Shown here: positions 54,442 through 61,471 of the stretch, piece by piece
How the letters are laid out: every line of letters begins with the position of its first letter
How positions within the stretch are numbered: position 1 is the stretch's first letter
Assembly (NCBI RefSeq): GCF_005405925.1
Contig: NZ_BJHV01000001.1
Coordinates: 7,564,001-7,628,000, forward strand
Length of the DNA: 64,000 nt
Source: Streptomyces antimycoticus
Lineage (GTDB): Bacteria > Actinomycetota > Actinomycetes > Streptomycetales > Streptomycetaceae
Direction of reading: 5' to 3'
Translations under genes and position numbers: made by a program
The notes under the pieces: generated by a model
Database searches by the model: none
Told to the model about the DNA's origin: nothing
What the model saw: the letters and a program-made list of their open reading frames with translations, nothing else

Positions 54442-56496
54442 GTGCTGGGCAGCAGTGACAACGCCATGGGGAAGCACCGCAAGCACCGCCGAAAGCCGTC
54501 CTCGGGGAGCCGGGGGATGCGGCTGCGCCGCTGGGCGGCCGCGCGGGTCCGGCTGGACTACCCCCGGGCGGGGCGGCGTGGTGTGGGGCGATGGCTGCCG
54601 TCGTGGCGTCAGGTCACCCTCCTCTTCGTCTTCTGCCTCGGCAGTCTGACCGGTCTGCTGAGCTATCTGTATCTGCAGACCGACATACCCAAGAACCTGA
54701 ACGACTTCGCCACCCAGCAGGACAACGTCTACTACTGGGCGGACGGCAGCGAGATGGCCCGCACCGGTCCGGTCAACCGGCAGGAGGTGCCGCTGGACAA
54801 GGTGCCGCAGGATGTCCAGTGGGCGGTGCTCGCCGCGGAGAACGCCAGTTTCTACTCCGACAGCGGAGTGTCCCCGAGCGGTCTGATGCGCGCCGTGACG
54901 CGGATGGTGACGGGTGGTGAGACCCAGGGCGGCTCCACCATCACCCAGCAGTATGTGAAGAATGCCTATCTGAATCAGCGCCAGACCTTTTCCCGCAAGC
55001 TCACCGAGATGTTCATGGCCATCAAGCTGGACGACCGGATGAGCAAGCGGGAGATCCTTCAGCGCTATCTGAACACGAGCTGGTTCGGGCGCGGCAGTTA
55101 CGGCATTCAGCGGGCGGCGTACGCGTACTACGGCAAGGACGTCTCGGAACTCAATGCGAGCGAGGGCGCGTTGCTCGCCTCGCTGCTCAAGGGCGCCGGG
55201 ACATTCGATCCGACGCTCAGCGCCAAGAACCACAAGCGGGCCGTCGACCGCTGGAAGTGGGTGCTGGACCGGATGGTCGACATCGGAAAGCTCTCCCGGT
55301 CCGAGCGGGCCCGCTATACGTCGTTCCCCGAGCCCAAGGCGCCGCCCAAGTCGGCCGGGCTCACCGGTCAGGTTGGCTATCTGGTGGAGACGGCCAAGGC
55401 GTATGTGAGCTCCCATACCGAGATATCCGACGCCGATTTCGACCTGGGCGGCTATCAGATTCACACCACCTTCGAGAAGCCGAAGGTCCAGGCGCTGGCC
55501 AAGGCGGTGAAGAAGACCCGGGACACCCTCGATCCCGAGCATCGCCCCGAGGACCGCCATGTGCGGATCGGCGCCGCATCGGTGGCCCCGGGCGGTGCGA
55601 TACGCGCGCTGTACGGCGGCCCCGGCTATCTCGAGCAGGGATTCAACGACGCGAACGCCTCCAACGTCCCGGCCGGCACCTCCTTCACCCCCTTCGTCTA
55701 CGCCGCCGCGCTGCGCGACGGCGTTCTGCTGAAGCGCAACGGGGAGCGGACGCCCGTGACCCCCTCGACGCTCTACGACGGCGACAACAAGATCGCGGTG
55801 CATACGCCCGAGGGGCCGTACTGGGACCGCAGCGGCAAGATCGTGCGGGCCGACAACGACGGTGACGCCTCCTATGGGCAGGTCTCCCTGCGCCAGGCGA
55901 TCGTGCGGTCCATCAACACCCCGATGATCCAGTTGGGCATGGACGTCGGCCTGGACCGGGTCCGGCAGGCGTCCATCGACGCGGGGATGCTGCCCAGCAG
56001 CTTCGGCGCGCGGGTGCCCGCGTTCTCGCTCGGCACCGCGACGCCCAGCTCGATCCGTATGGCCAGCGCCTACGGGACGTTCGCCGCCGAGGGCACGCAC
56101 CACGCGCCGTACTCGGTGAGCGGGCTCACCCACGGCGGGCAGCGGCTCGATCTGCGCAAGGACAGCGCCAAGCGGGCCTTCAGCCCGGCGGTCGCGGCGG
56201 AGGTGGACGATGCGCTGCGGGGCTCCGTCCAGAGCCCGGAGGGCGCGGCGCGCGGGGCCGCCGCGGCCGGTGGTGAGGTGGCCGGTAAGGCGGGCACGGC
56301 GCAGGACGGCAACTCCGCCTGGTTCGTCGGCTACACCAAGAAGCTTTCGACGGCGGTCTCGCTGTCCCGGGTGGACCCCAAGTCGCAGGAGCTGATGCCG
56401 CTCAAGGGGATGGGCGGGAAAGCCACCGACACCTCGGGCGACACCTACCCCTTGGACATCTGGAAGACGTACATGACGGACCGGGCGGCGGAATAA
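54442..56496 (+). CDS. Class A penicillin-binding protein homologue with altered transpeptidase active site
   Basis: 684 residues from the GTG at 54442 (GGGGGA, 6-nt spacing); an ATG at 54466 is the alternative. Basic cytosolic tail, one membrane helix (about 60-80), GT51 transglycosylase domain with A-A-E-N-A-S-F-Y, G-G-S-T-I-T-Q-Q-Y-V-K-N and R-Y-L-N-T-S-W-F-G-R-G-S-Y-G-I, then a transpeptidase-fold domain. Where active PBPs have G-S-x-x-K-P-F this protein has G-T-S-F-T-P-F (residues 412-418): the Lys is Thr416 and the Ser position is Thr413. S-I-N is kept, and K-T-G is K-A-G. It should polymerise glycan but probably cannot cross-link by the usual mechanism. Its stop codon lies at the edge of a 15-bp in-frame repeat. 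Confidence 0.88.
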   Translation: MLGSSDNAMGKHRKHRRKPSSGSRGMRLRRWAAARVRLDYPRAGRRGVGRWLPSWRQVTLLFVFCLGSLTGLLSYLYLQTDIPKNLNDFATQQDNVYYWADGSEMARTGPVNRQEVPLDKVPQDVQWAVLAAENASFYSDSGVSPSGLMRAVTRMVTGGETQGGSTITQQYVKNAYLNQRQTFSRKLTEMFMAIKLDDRMSKREILQRYLNTSWFGRGSYGIQRAAYAYYGKDVSELNASEGALLASLLKGAGTFDPTLSAKNHKRAVDRWKWVLDRMVDIGKLSRSERARYTSFPEPKAPPKSAGLTGQVGYLVETAKAYVSSHTEISDADFDLGGYQIHTTFEKPKVQALAKAVKKTRDTLDPEHRPEDRHVRIGAASVAPGGAIRALYGGPGYLEQGFNDANASNVPAGTSFTPFVYAAALRDGVLLKRNGERTPVTPSTLYDGDNKIAVHTPEGPYWDRSGKIVRADNDGDASYGQVSLRQAIVRSINTPMIQLGMDVGLDRVRQASIDAGMLPSSFGARVPAFSLGTATPSSIRMASAYGTFAAEGTHHAPYSVSGLTHGGQRLDLRKDSAKRAFSPAVAAEVDDALRGSVQSPEGAARGAAAAGGEVAGKAGTAQDGNSAWFVGYTKKLSTAVSLSRVDPKSQELMPLKGMGGKATDTSGDTYPLDIWKTYMTDRAAE

Positions 56497-56497
56497 A

Positions 56498-56572
56498 CCC
56501 CGGTGGAACAAGCCCCGGTGGAACAAGCCCCGGTGGAATAGGCCCCGGTGGAACAAGATCCGGCGGAAACCC
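56498..56572. repeat. 15-bp tandem repeat after the PBP stop
   Basis: Units at 56498-56512, 56513-56527, 56528-56542, 56543-56557 and a degenerate 56558-56572, pattern CCCCGGTGGAACAAG. In the PBP frame they would encode repeated A-P-V-E-Q, interrupted by TAG in the third unit. Confidence 0.9.
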
Positions 56573-56594
56573 GGCAACAGGACCGCTCCGCCCG

Positions 56595-57911
56595 CTACTT
56601 GGCCTTGGTGTACGTGGACCAGTCCGGCGATTCCGCCGGGTCCAGCATCCGCAGCTTCGCCAGGACCTTCGGGTCCTGGGCGTCCAGCCAGTCGGCGAGC
56701 TGCTTGAACGACACGCACCGCACTCCGTCGCGGCGGCAGACGCTCCGCATCACGTCCTCGATGGCCTGCATATAGATGCCGCCGTTCCAGGTCTCGAAGT
56801 GATTGCCGATGAACAGCGGCGCCCGGCTGCCGTTGTAGGCCCGCTCGAAGCCGTTCAGATAGCCCTCGCGGGTCAGCCGCTCCCACTCCGTGTACTTCGC
56901 CGGATCGCCCTCGGTGCTGTCACCGGACTGGTTGAAGAGGAAGTTGAAGTCCATCGAGAGGACCTGCTTCTCGCTCTCCGGGTACGGCACCAGCTGCAGC
57001 GGGAAGTTCCAGATCCCGTCGATCTTGGACGGCCAGAGCTGGAAGTCACCCGGGGAGCTGGCGTCATAGCGCCAGCCGAGGGACTTGATGGCCGGAATCA
57101 GCGTCTTCTGGCCCTCCAGGCACGGTGCGCGCCCGCCCGCCAGCTCCACGTCGTAGTCGAACGGCAGCGGTTTGATGTCGGTGAAGCCGGTGTTGGTCTT
57201 CCAGTGCTTCACAAACGAGACGGCCTGCTCCGTTTCGCTCTTCCACTCCTGGGTGGACCAGTCCTGTCCGCCCTTGGCGCCGCAGAAGTGGCCGTTGAAG
57301 TGCGAGCCGATCTCATTGCCGTCCTGCCAGGCCCCGCTCAGCTGCTCCAGGGTCTCCCTGATGTGCTCGTCGGTCGGGAAGGATATGGCGGCCGAGCCCG
57401 GCTTGTGCTGGGGCGGGCGGTAGAGGTCGCTCTTCGTCTTGGGCAGCAGATACATGCCGCTCAGGAAGAACGTCATCGTGGCGTCGCTCTCCTTGGCGAC
57501 CTGGCGGAAGCGGGAGAAGAGATGGTCGTCGTTCTCCAGCGCGCCGTCCCAGGAGAAGACCACGAACTGCGGGGGCTTCTCGCCCGGTTTGAGCTTCTCG
57601 GGCTTGAGCTGATGCGGCTGCGGTCCGGTGTAGGACGTGGAGCCGTCCCCGAGCACCTTGACCTTGCCGTCCCAATGGGCGTACTTGTCCTTCTTCTTGG
57701 GCTCCCTGGGGACCCGGTCCGACTTGGGAGACGCCGCGGCGGCGGGGAGATCCCCGTCCTGTGCGCCGCCCGCGTCCCCCGGCGAGGTGAGGGCTATCAG
57801 CAGCGCCACCACGACGGCCACGGCCGTGAGCGCGCCTATGGGCGCGGCCACGCCATAGGCGTTCTTCGCGTTTAAAGCCTTCAACGCTTTCACGATCTTC
57901 AGCGCCTTCAC
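56595..57911 (-). CDS. Polysaccharide-deacetylase-like membrane-anchored protein
   Basis: 438 residues from the GTG at 57911 (a TTG at 57929 is possible). Basic N-terminus, one membrane helix (about 20-42), a charged linker, then a NodB-like barrel. It starts F-V-V-F-S-W-D-G-A-L-E-N, where carbohydrate esterase 4 enzymes have T-F-D-D-G, and has T-M-T-F-F-L-S-G-M-Y and G-N-E-I-G-S-H-F-N-G-H-F, matching the H-(S/T)-x-x-H metal motif. C-terminal P-L-F-I-G-N-H-F-E-T-W fits the family's closing motif. It may deacetylate a cell-wall glycan, but the altered first motif (W-D-G, single Asp) makes activity uncertain. Convergent with the PBP gene. Confidence 0.72.
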   Translation of the reverse strand: MKALKIVKALKALNAKNAYGVAAPIGALTAVAVVVALLIALTSPGDAGGAQDGDLPAAAASPKSDRVPREPKKKDKYAHWDGKVKVLGDGSTSYTGPQPHQLKPEKLKPGEKPPQFVVFSWDGALENDDHLFSRFRQVAKESDATMTFFLSGMYLLPKTKSDLYRPPQHKPGSAAISFPTDEHIRETLEQLSGAWQDGNEIGSHFNGHFCGAKGGQDWSTQEWKSETEQAVSFVKHWKTNTGFTDIKPLPFDYDVELAGGRAPCLEGQKTLIPAIKSLGWRYDASSPGDFQLWPSKIDGIWNFPLQLVPYPESEKQVLSMDFNFLFNQSGDSTEGDPAKYTEWERLTREGYLNGFERAYNGSRAPLFIGNHFETWNGGIYMQAIEDVMRSVCRRDGVRCVSFKQLADWLDAQDPKVLAKLRMLDPAESPDWSTYTKAK

Positions 57912-57992
57912 GGGTCCCGCCCCTGGCAACAGTACAGATGTACGTCCCCCTCAGTATCACAGAAGTATCACGTGCTCTTCACATCGGTCTCC

Positions 57993-59390
57993 TCACCAAC
58001 CGGTCAAAAGCAGGTGGTTGACGAGCAGTCCGAGACACGCCTGCGCCACAAGCCAGCGGCGACGATCAACAGCCGGTAGCAGCGCGGCGGTCGGCAGCAG
58101 CCAGACCAGGAAGGGAAGCCAGATCCGCTCCGTCTCGGCCTTGCTCATTCCGGACAGATCGGCCACGGCGAGTGCGAGCAGCACGGCGAAGGTCAGCACC
58201 ACGAGCTCGTCCGGGGCGCCCGGGCCGCCCGGGCGCAGCCGCCTTACGGTGTCCGGCACCGCCGACAGCATCCGCCGCACGCCCGCGACACCGGCCGGAC
58301 CGGCGACCACCGTCGCGACGGCCAGGTTGGCCCAGACCCAGTACGCGTACGGGCGGTCCGAGGCCACGCCCTGGTAGTAGCGCTCGACCAGCAGGGAGTA
58401 CCCCTCCCACCACTGGAAGCCGGTCAGCGTGAACGCACCGGCCACCACCGCCGCCCCCATCAGCGCGAAGGGCAGCGGCCGCGCGGTACGGGCGAGCAGG
58501 AGCACGGCGACGGCGGGCAGCGCCAGCAGCGTCAGCCCGTACGAGAGATAGGCCGTCAGCCCCAGCAGCAGCCCGGAGCCGAACGCGACCGCCCCGGGCG
58601 CCCGGACCGCACGCGTCGCCGCGAGCGCCAGCAGCGCGAGCCCCCAGGCCGCGACGGCCGCGAAATAGCCGTCGGCCGAGGCGCCCACCCAGACCGCCCC
58701 GGGCGCCAGGACCAGGAACGGGGCGGCAGTGCGCGCGGCCCGCTCCTGCCCCAGGGCGCGCAGCGTGACCAGGATCGCGGCCGCCGCCGAGCCGCCCACC
58801 GTGATGCAGAAGGCCCCCGCCCAGGCGCCGCCGCCCAAGCCCAGCCGGTCCAGGCCCACGAAGGTGAGCACGGCGCCCGGCGGATGGCCCGCGATATGGG
58901 CGGGCCAGTGGTCGGGCTGGGTGAGCAGGATATGGCCGGTGAAGCCGCGCAGGGCCGCGCCGATGTCGTGGAACCGGTCGACACCGCGCAGATATTCGTG
59001 GCGCGCGGTCAGCCGCTCCGCCACCCCCCGCTGCCATCCGTCGACCAGCGCCAGTGACCAGATCCAGGCCATGGACGCCGCCCAGACGGCCCCCAGCAGC
59101 CCGCGCCACGGCAGCCGCACCGCGAGCCGGGGACCGTGGACGACGACCGCCGCGGCGACGGCCAGGGCGGCGGGCGTGCCGGGACCCACATGGGGCAGCC
59201 AGTCGGCGTACAGCGGCGCCCAGTCGACGTACAGCGAGTGATCGGCCCGCTGGATCAGGGTGCCGACGACGGCGGCGACGGCGAAGAGCACGGCGGCGGC
59301 AGCGGCGGCGAGCACGTCCCGGCGGCGGCCGGTCCGCTTCTCGTTCTCGACGGCCCGGATGTCGATGCCGTTGTGGAGAGGGAGTTTCAC
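57993..59390 (-). CDS. Polytopic integral membrane protein, GT-C glycosyltransferase-like
   Basis: 465 residues from a GTG at 59390 with no Shine-Dalgarno; the start codon lies within an inverted repeat, so a shorter or leaderless form is possible. About 12 hydrophobic segments. The first large extracytoplasmic loop has H-S-L-Y-V-D-W-A-P-L-Y-A-D-W-L-P and D-R-F-H-D-I-G; a later loop has Q-P-D-H-W-P-A-H-I-A-G-H-P-P-G. Acidic residues and H-x-P-P-G near the first loop resemble GT-C (ArnT/GT83/GT87-like) enzymes using polyprenyl-phosphate sugars, but no family can be named with confidence. Divergent from a molybdoenzyme. Confidence 0.65.
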   Translation of the reverse strand: MKLPLHNGIDIRAVENEKRTGRRRDVLAAAAAAVLFAVAAVVGTLIQRADHSLYVDWAPLYADWLPHVGPGTPAALAVAAAVVVHGPRLAVRLPWRGLLGAVWAASMAWIWSLALVDGWQRGVAERLTARHEYLRGVDRFHDIGAALRGFTGHILLTQPDHWPAHIAGHPPGAVLTFVGLDRLGLGGGAWAGAFCITVGGSAAAAILVTLRALGQERAARTAAPFLVLAPGAVWVGASADGYFAAVAAWGLALLALAATRAVRAPGAVAFGSGLLLGLTAYLSYGLTLLALPAVAVLLLARTARPLPFALMGAAVVAGAFTLTGFQWWEGYSLLVERYYQGVASDRPYAYWVWANLAVATVVAGPAGVAGVRRMLSAVPDTVRRLRPGGPGAPDELVVLTFAVLLALAVADLSGMSKAETERIWLPFLVWLLPTAALLPAVDRRRWLVAQACLGLLVNHLLLTGW

Positions 59391-59411
59391 GACGTCACGC
59401 TACGTCGTGAA
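59386..59411. promoter_or_regulatory. 10-bp-arm inverted repeat overlapping the membrane-protein start codon
   Basis: TTCACGACGT (59386-59395) and ACGTCGTGAA (59402-59411) are exact reverse complements with a 6-bp spacer; the GTG start of the minus-strand gene is inside the left arm. Confidence 0.65.
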
Positions 59412-59438
59412 GCCCGCGCCCGGCCCGCCGCGCCGCGC

Positions 59439-59497
59439 GACGTCACCGGACCGTCAGATCCTCGCGGCCGGGGCGGCTGACGTCACCGTTTCGTCAT
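59439..59497. promoter_or_regulatory. Repeated GACGTCACCG boxes in the divergent promoter
   Basis: GACGTCACCG occurs at 59439-59448 and 59479-59488 (40-bp step), each followed by a CGTCA; a third GACGTCA lies at 59391-59397 inside the inverted repeat. Likely binding sites for one regulator; identity unknown. Confidence 0.45.
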
Positions 59498-59543
59498 GGG
59501 CTCAAGGCCCCGGAACGCGGCGCGGCCGCCCTACCGTCATGCC

Positions 59544-60836
59544 ATGAGCCACCCTCCCCGTACCCACCGTGACCGCCGCGCGCTGTGGCGCAGTCCCCTG
59601 CGCGGCCCCTGGCTGACGTCTGTCTTCGGCGTGATCCTGCTCTTCGGCCTGCCCGTGCTCTTCGTGACCGGACTGCTGTCGTACGCCGCCTACAACCCCG
59701 AACTGTCCCCGGTCAACGACCAGACCCCGGACAAGGGGCTGCTCGGCTTCTATCTCTTCACCTGGCCGACCAACCCCTCCTGGCTCTACCGCGTCAACCA
59801 GGGCGTGCACGTCACCCTCGGGATCGTGCTCGTCCCGGTGCTGCTGGCCAAGCTGTGGTCAGTCATCCCCAAGCTGTTCACCTGGCCGCCGGTGCGGTCG
59901 GTGGGGCACGGGCTGGAGCGGCTCTCGCTGCTGGCCCTGGTCGGCGGCGGGCTGTTCGAGTTCGCGACCGGGGTGCTCAACGTCCAGCTGGACTACATCT
60001 TCCCCGGGTCCTTCTACCCGCTGCACTTCTACGGAGCGTGGATCTTCATGGCCGCCCTCGTGGTCCATGTGGCGCTGCGGTTCCCGACCATGGTGCGGGC
60101 GCTGCGCAGCCGCGATCTGCGGGCCGAGCTGCGCACCCGCGCCCACGACACCACGCCGGAGCCGCCGGACGAGACCGGTCTGGTCAGCCCGCAACCGGCC
60201 GCGCCCACCATGTCACGGCGGGGCGCGCTCGCCATGGTCGGCACCGGCTCGTTCGCACTGCTGGTGGTGACGGCCGGTCAGAGCATCGGCGGCTCGCTGC
60301 GCGAGACCGCCGTACTCGCGCCGCACGGCCGCAACCCGGGGTCGGGGCCCAACGGCTTCCAGATCAACAAGACCACCATGGCCGTCGGCATCCGCGCCCG
60401 CGACATCGGGCCCGACTGGCGGCTGACGGTGCGCGGCACGACGGGCCGCGAGACCGTCCTCACCCGGGAGCAGCTGCTGCGGCTGCCGCGACACGGCGCG
60501 GCGCTGCCCATCGCCTGTGTGGAGGGGTGGTCCACGTCCGACCAGCGGTGGGACGGGGTGCGGCTGGCCGACCTCGCCGCGCTGGTGGGGCATGCCGACC
60601 GGCCGCCGAGGGTCCTGGTGGAGTCGGTGCAGCGGCACGGCTCCTTCCGCCGCGTCGTGCTGAGCGACGTCCAGGTCCGCGACCCCCGCTCGCTGCTGGC
60701 CCTGAGGGTCAACGGCGCGGATCTGTCGCCGGACCACGGCTATCCGGCGCGGGTGATCGTGCCCGGGGCCCCGGGTGTGCACAACACCAAGTGGGTCGGT
60801 CGGCTGACCTTCGGAAACTTCGAGGAGACCGCGTGA
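59544..60836 (+). CDS. Cytochrome b561-like membrane domain fused to sulfite-oxidase-type molybdopterin domain
   Basis: 430 residues from the ATG at 59544 (no clear Shine-Dalgarno; perhaps leaderless). Residues 1-200 hold four membrane helices with histidines in V-N-Q-G-V-H-V-T-L and V-V-H-V-A-L-R suitable for haem. Then an internal twin-Arg-like segment M-S-R-R-G-A-L-A-M-V-G and a fifth helix lead to an extracytoplasmic sulfite-oxidase fold. This has N-G-F-Q-I-N-K-T-T, the molybdenum-ligand Cys in L-P-I-A-C-V-E-G-W-S, and a C-terminal H-N-T-K-W-V-G-R-L. The layout joins in one chain what YedZ/MsrQ and YedY/MsrP do as two proteins, so a membrane-linked reductase is likely; substrate unknown. 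Confidence 0.87.
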   Translation: MSHPPRTHRDRRALWRSPLRGPWLTSVFGVILLFGLPVLFVTGLLSYAAYNPELSPVNDQTPDKGLLGFYLFTWPTNPSWLYRVNQGVHVTLGIVLVPVLLAKLWSVIPKLFTWPPVRSVGHGLERLSLLALVGGGLFEFATGVLNVQLDYIFPGSFYPLHFYGAWIFMAALVVHVALRFPTMVRALRSRDLRAELRTRAHDTTPEPPDETGLVSPQPAAPTMSRRGALAMVGTGSFALLVVTAGQSIGGSLRETAVLAPHGRNPGSGPNGFQINKTTMAVGIRARDIGPDWRLTVRGTTGRETVLTREQLLRLPRHGAALPIACVEGWSTSDQRWDGVRLADLAALVGHADRPPRVLVESVQRHGSFRRVVLSDVQVRDPRSLLALRVNGADLSPDHGYPARVIVPGAPGVHNTKWVGRLTFGNFEETA

Positions 60837-60928
60837 AGGGGTTTGGGGGAGGCCGTATGAGGGGGGTTTGGGGAGATCGTATGGGCGGGCTTCGAGGAGA
60901 CCATATGAAGGCCGCGCTGCGCCGCTTC
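60823..60928 (+). promoter_or_regulatory. Four start codons at 24-bp intervals, each behind its own Shine-Dalgarno
   Basis: Start codons GTG 60833, ATG 60857, ATG 60881 and ATG 60905 lie in one frame at exactly 24-bp intervals. Each is preceded by GAGGAG, GGGGGAGG, GGGGAG and GAGGAG respectively. The units are near-copies of each other and of the end of the upstream gene. See finding. Confidence 0.85.
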
Positions 60929-61471
60929 GGGCCACGGGCCGCGCTGCGCCGCTTCGGGCCGCGGCGGCTGGAGCCGGAATCACCGCTGCGGCTGGTGCTG
61001 CTGCTGTGCTCGTTCGCGCTGACCGGCTACGCCGGGCTCAGGCTGCTGAGCGGCGACTGGTTCGGGATCCTGCTGTGGATCGTCGGCGCCGCCATCCTCC
61101 ATGACCTGGTGCTGCTTCCGTTGTACGCGCTCGCCGACCGTGCCGTGGGCGCCGCGCTCCCGGCCGCGGCCCGCTGGATCAACCATGTGCGAGTGCCCGT
61201 CTTCCTCTCCGGGCTGCTCCTGCTGGTGTGGTTCCCGCTGATCCTCGGCCGGCAGGAGCGCCGCTACGAGAACGCGACCGGGCTGAGCGCCGACGTCTTC
61301 TGGCCGCGCTGGCTGCTGATCACCGCGGGACTCTTCGCCGCCTCGGCCGTGTGGCTGGCGATCCGGGTGGTGATCCGGGTGTGGCGGCGTCGCCCGGGGC
61401 CTCGGCGTGGGGCCCCGGCGGCGGGGGAGCGGAAGCCGCCCGCAGGGCCCGCACGGCCCAGCCGGCCATGA
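60905..61471 (+). CDS. Small polytopic membrane protein
   Basis: 188 residues from the ATG at 60905, whose GAGGAG at 5-nt spacing is the best of four in-frame options (60833, 60857, 60881, 60905; the first overlaps the molybdoenzyme stop as GTGA). The N-terminus contains a 27-bp coding duplication (A-A-L-R-R-F-G-P-R twice). Four hydrophobic helices follow (L-R-L-V-L-L-L-C-S-F-A-L; I-L-L-W-I-V-G-A-A-I-L-H-D-L-V-L-L-P-L-Y; V-F-L-S-G-L-L-L-L-V-W-F-P-L; L-L-I-T-A-G-L-F-A-A-S-A-V-W-L) and a basic Pro-rich tail. Likely a partner of the molybdoenzyme by operon position. Its last 152 bp overlap the convergent glycosyltransferase gene. Confidence 0.75.
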   Translation: MKAALRRFGPRAALRRFGPRRLEPESPLRLVLLLCSFALTGYAGLRLLSGDWFGILLWIVGAAILHDLVLLPLYALADRAVGAALPAAARWINHVRVPVFLSGLLLLVWFPLILGRQERRYENATGLSADVFWPRWLLITAGLFAASAVWLAIRVVIRVWRRRPGPRRGAPAAGERKPPAGPARPSRP

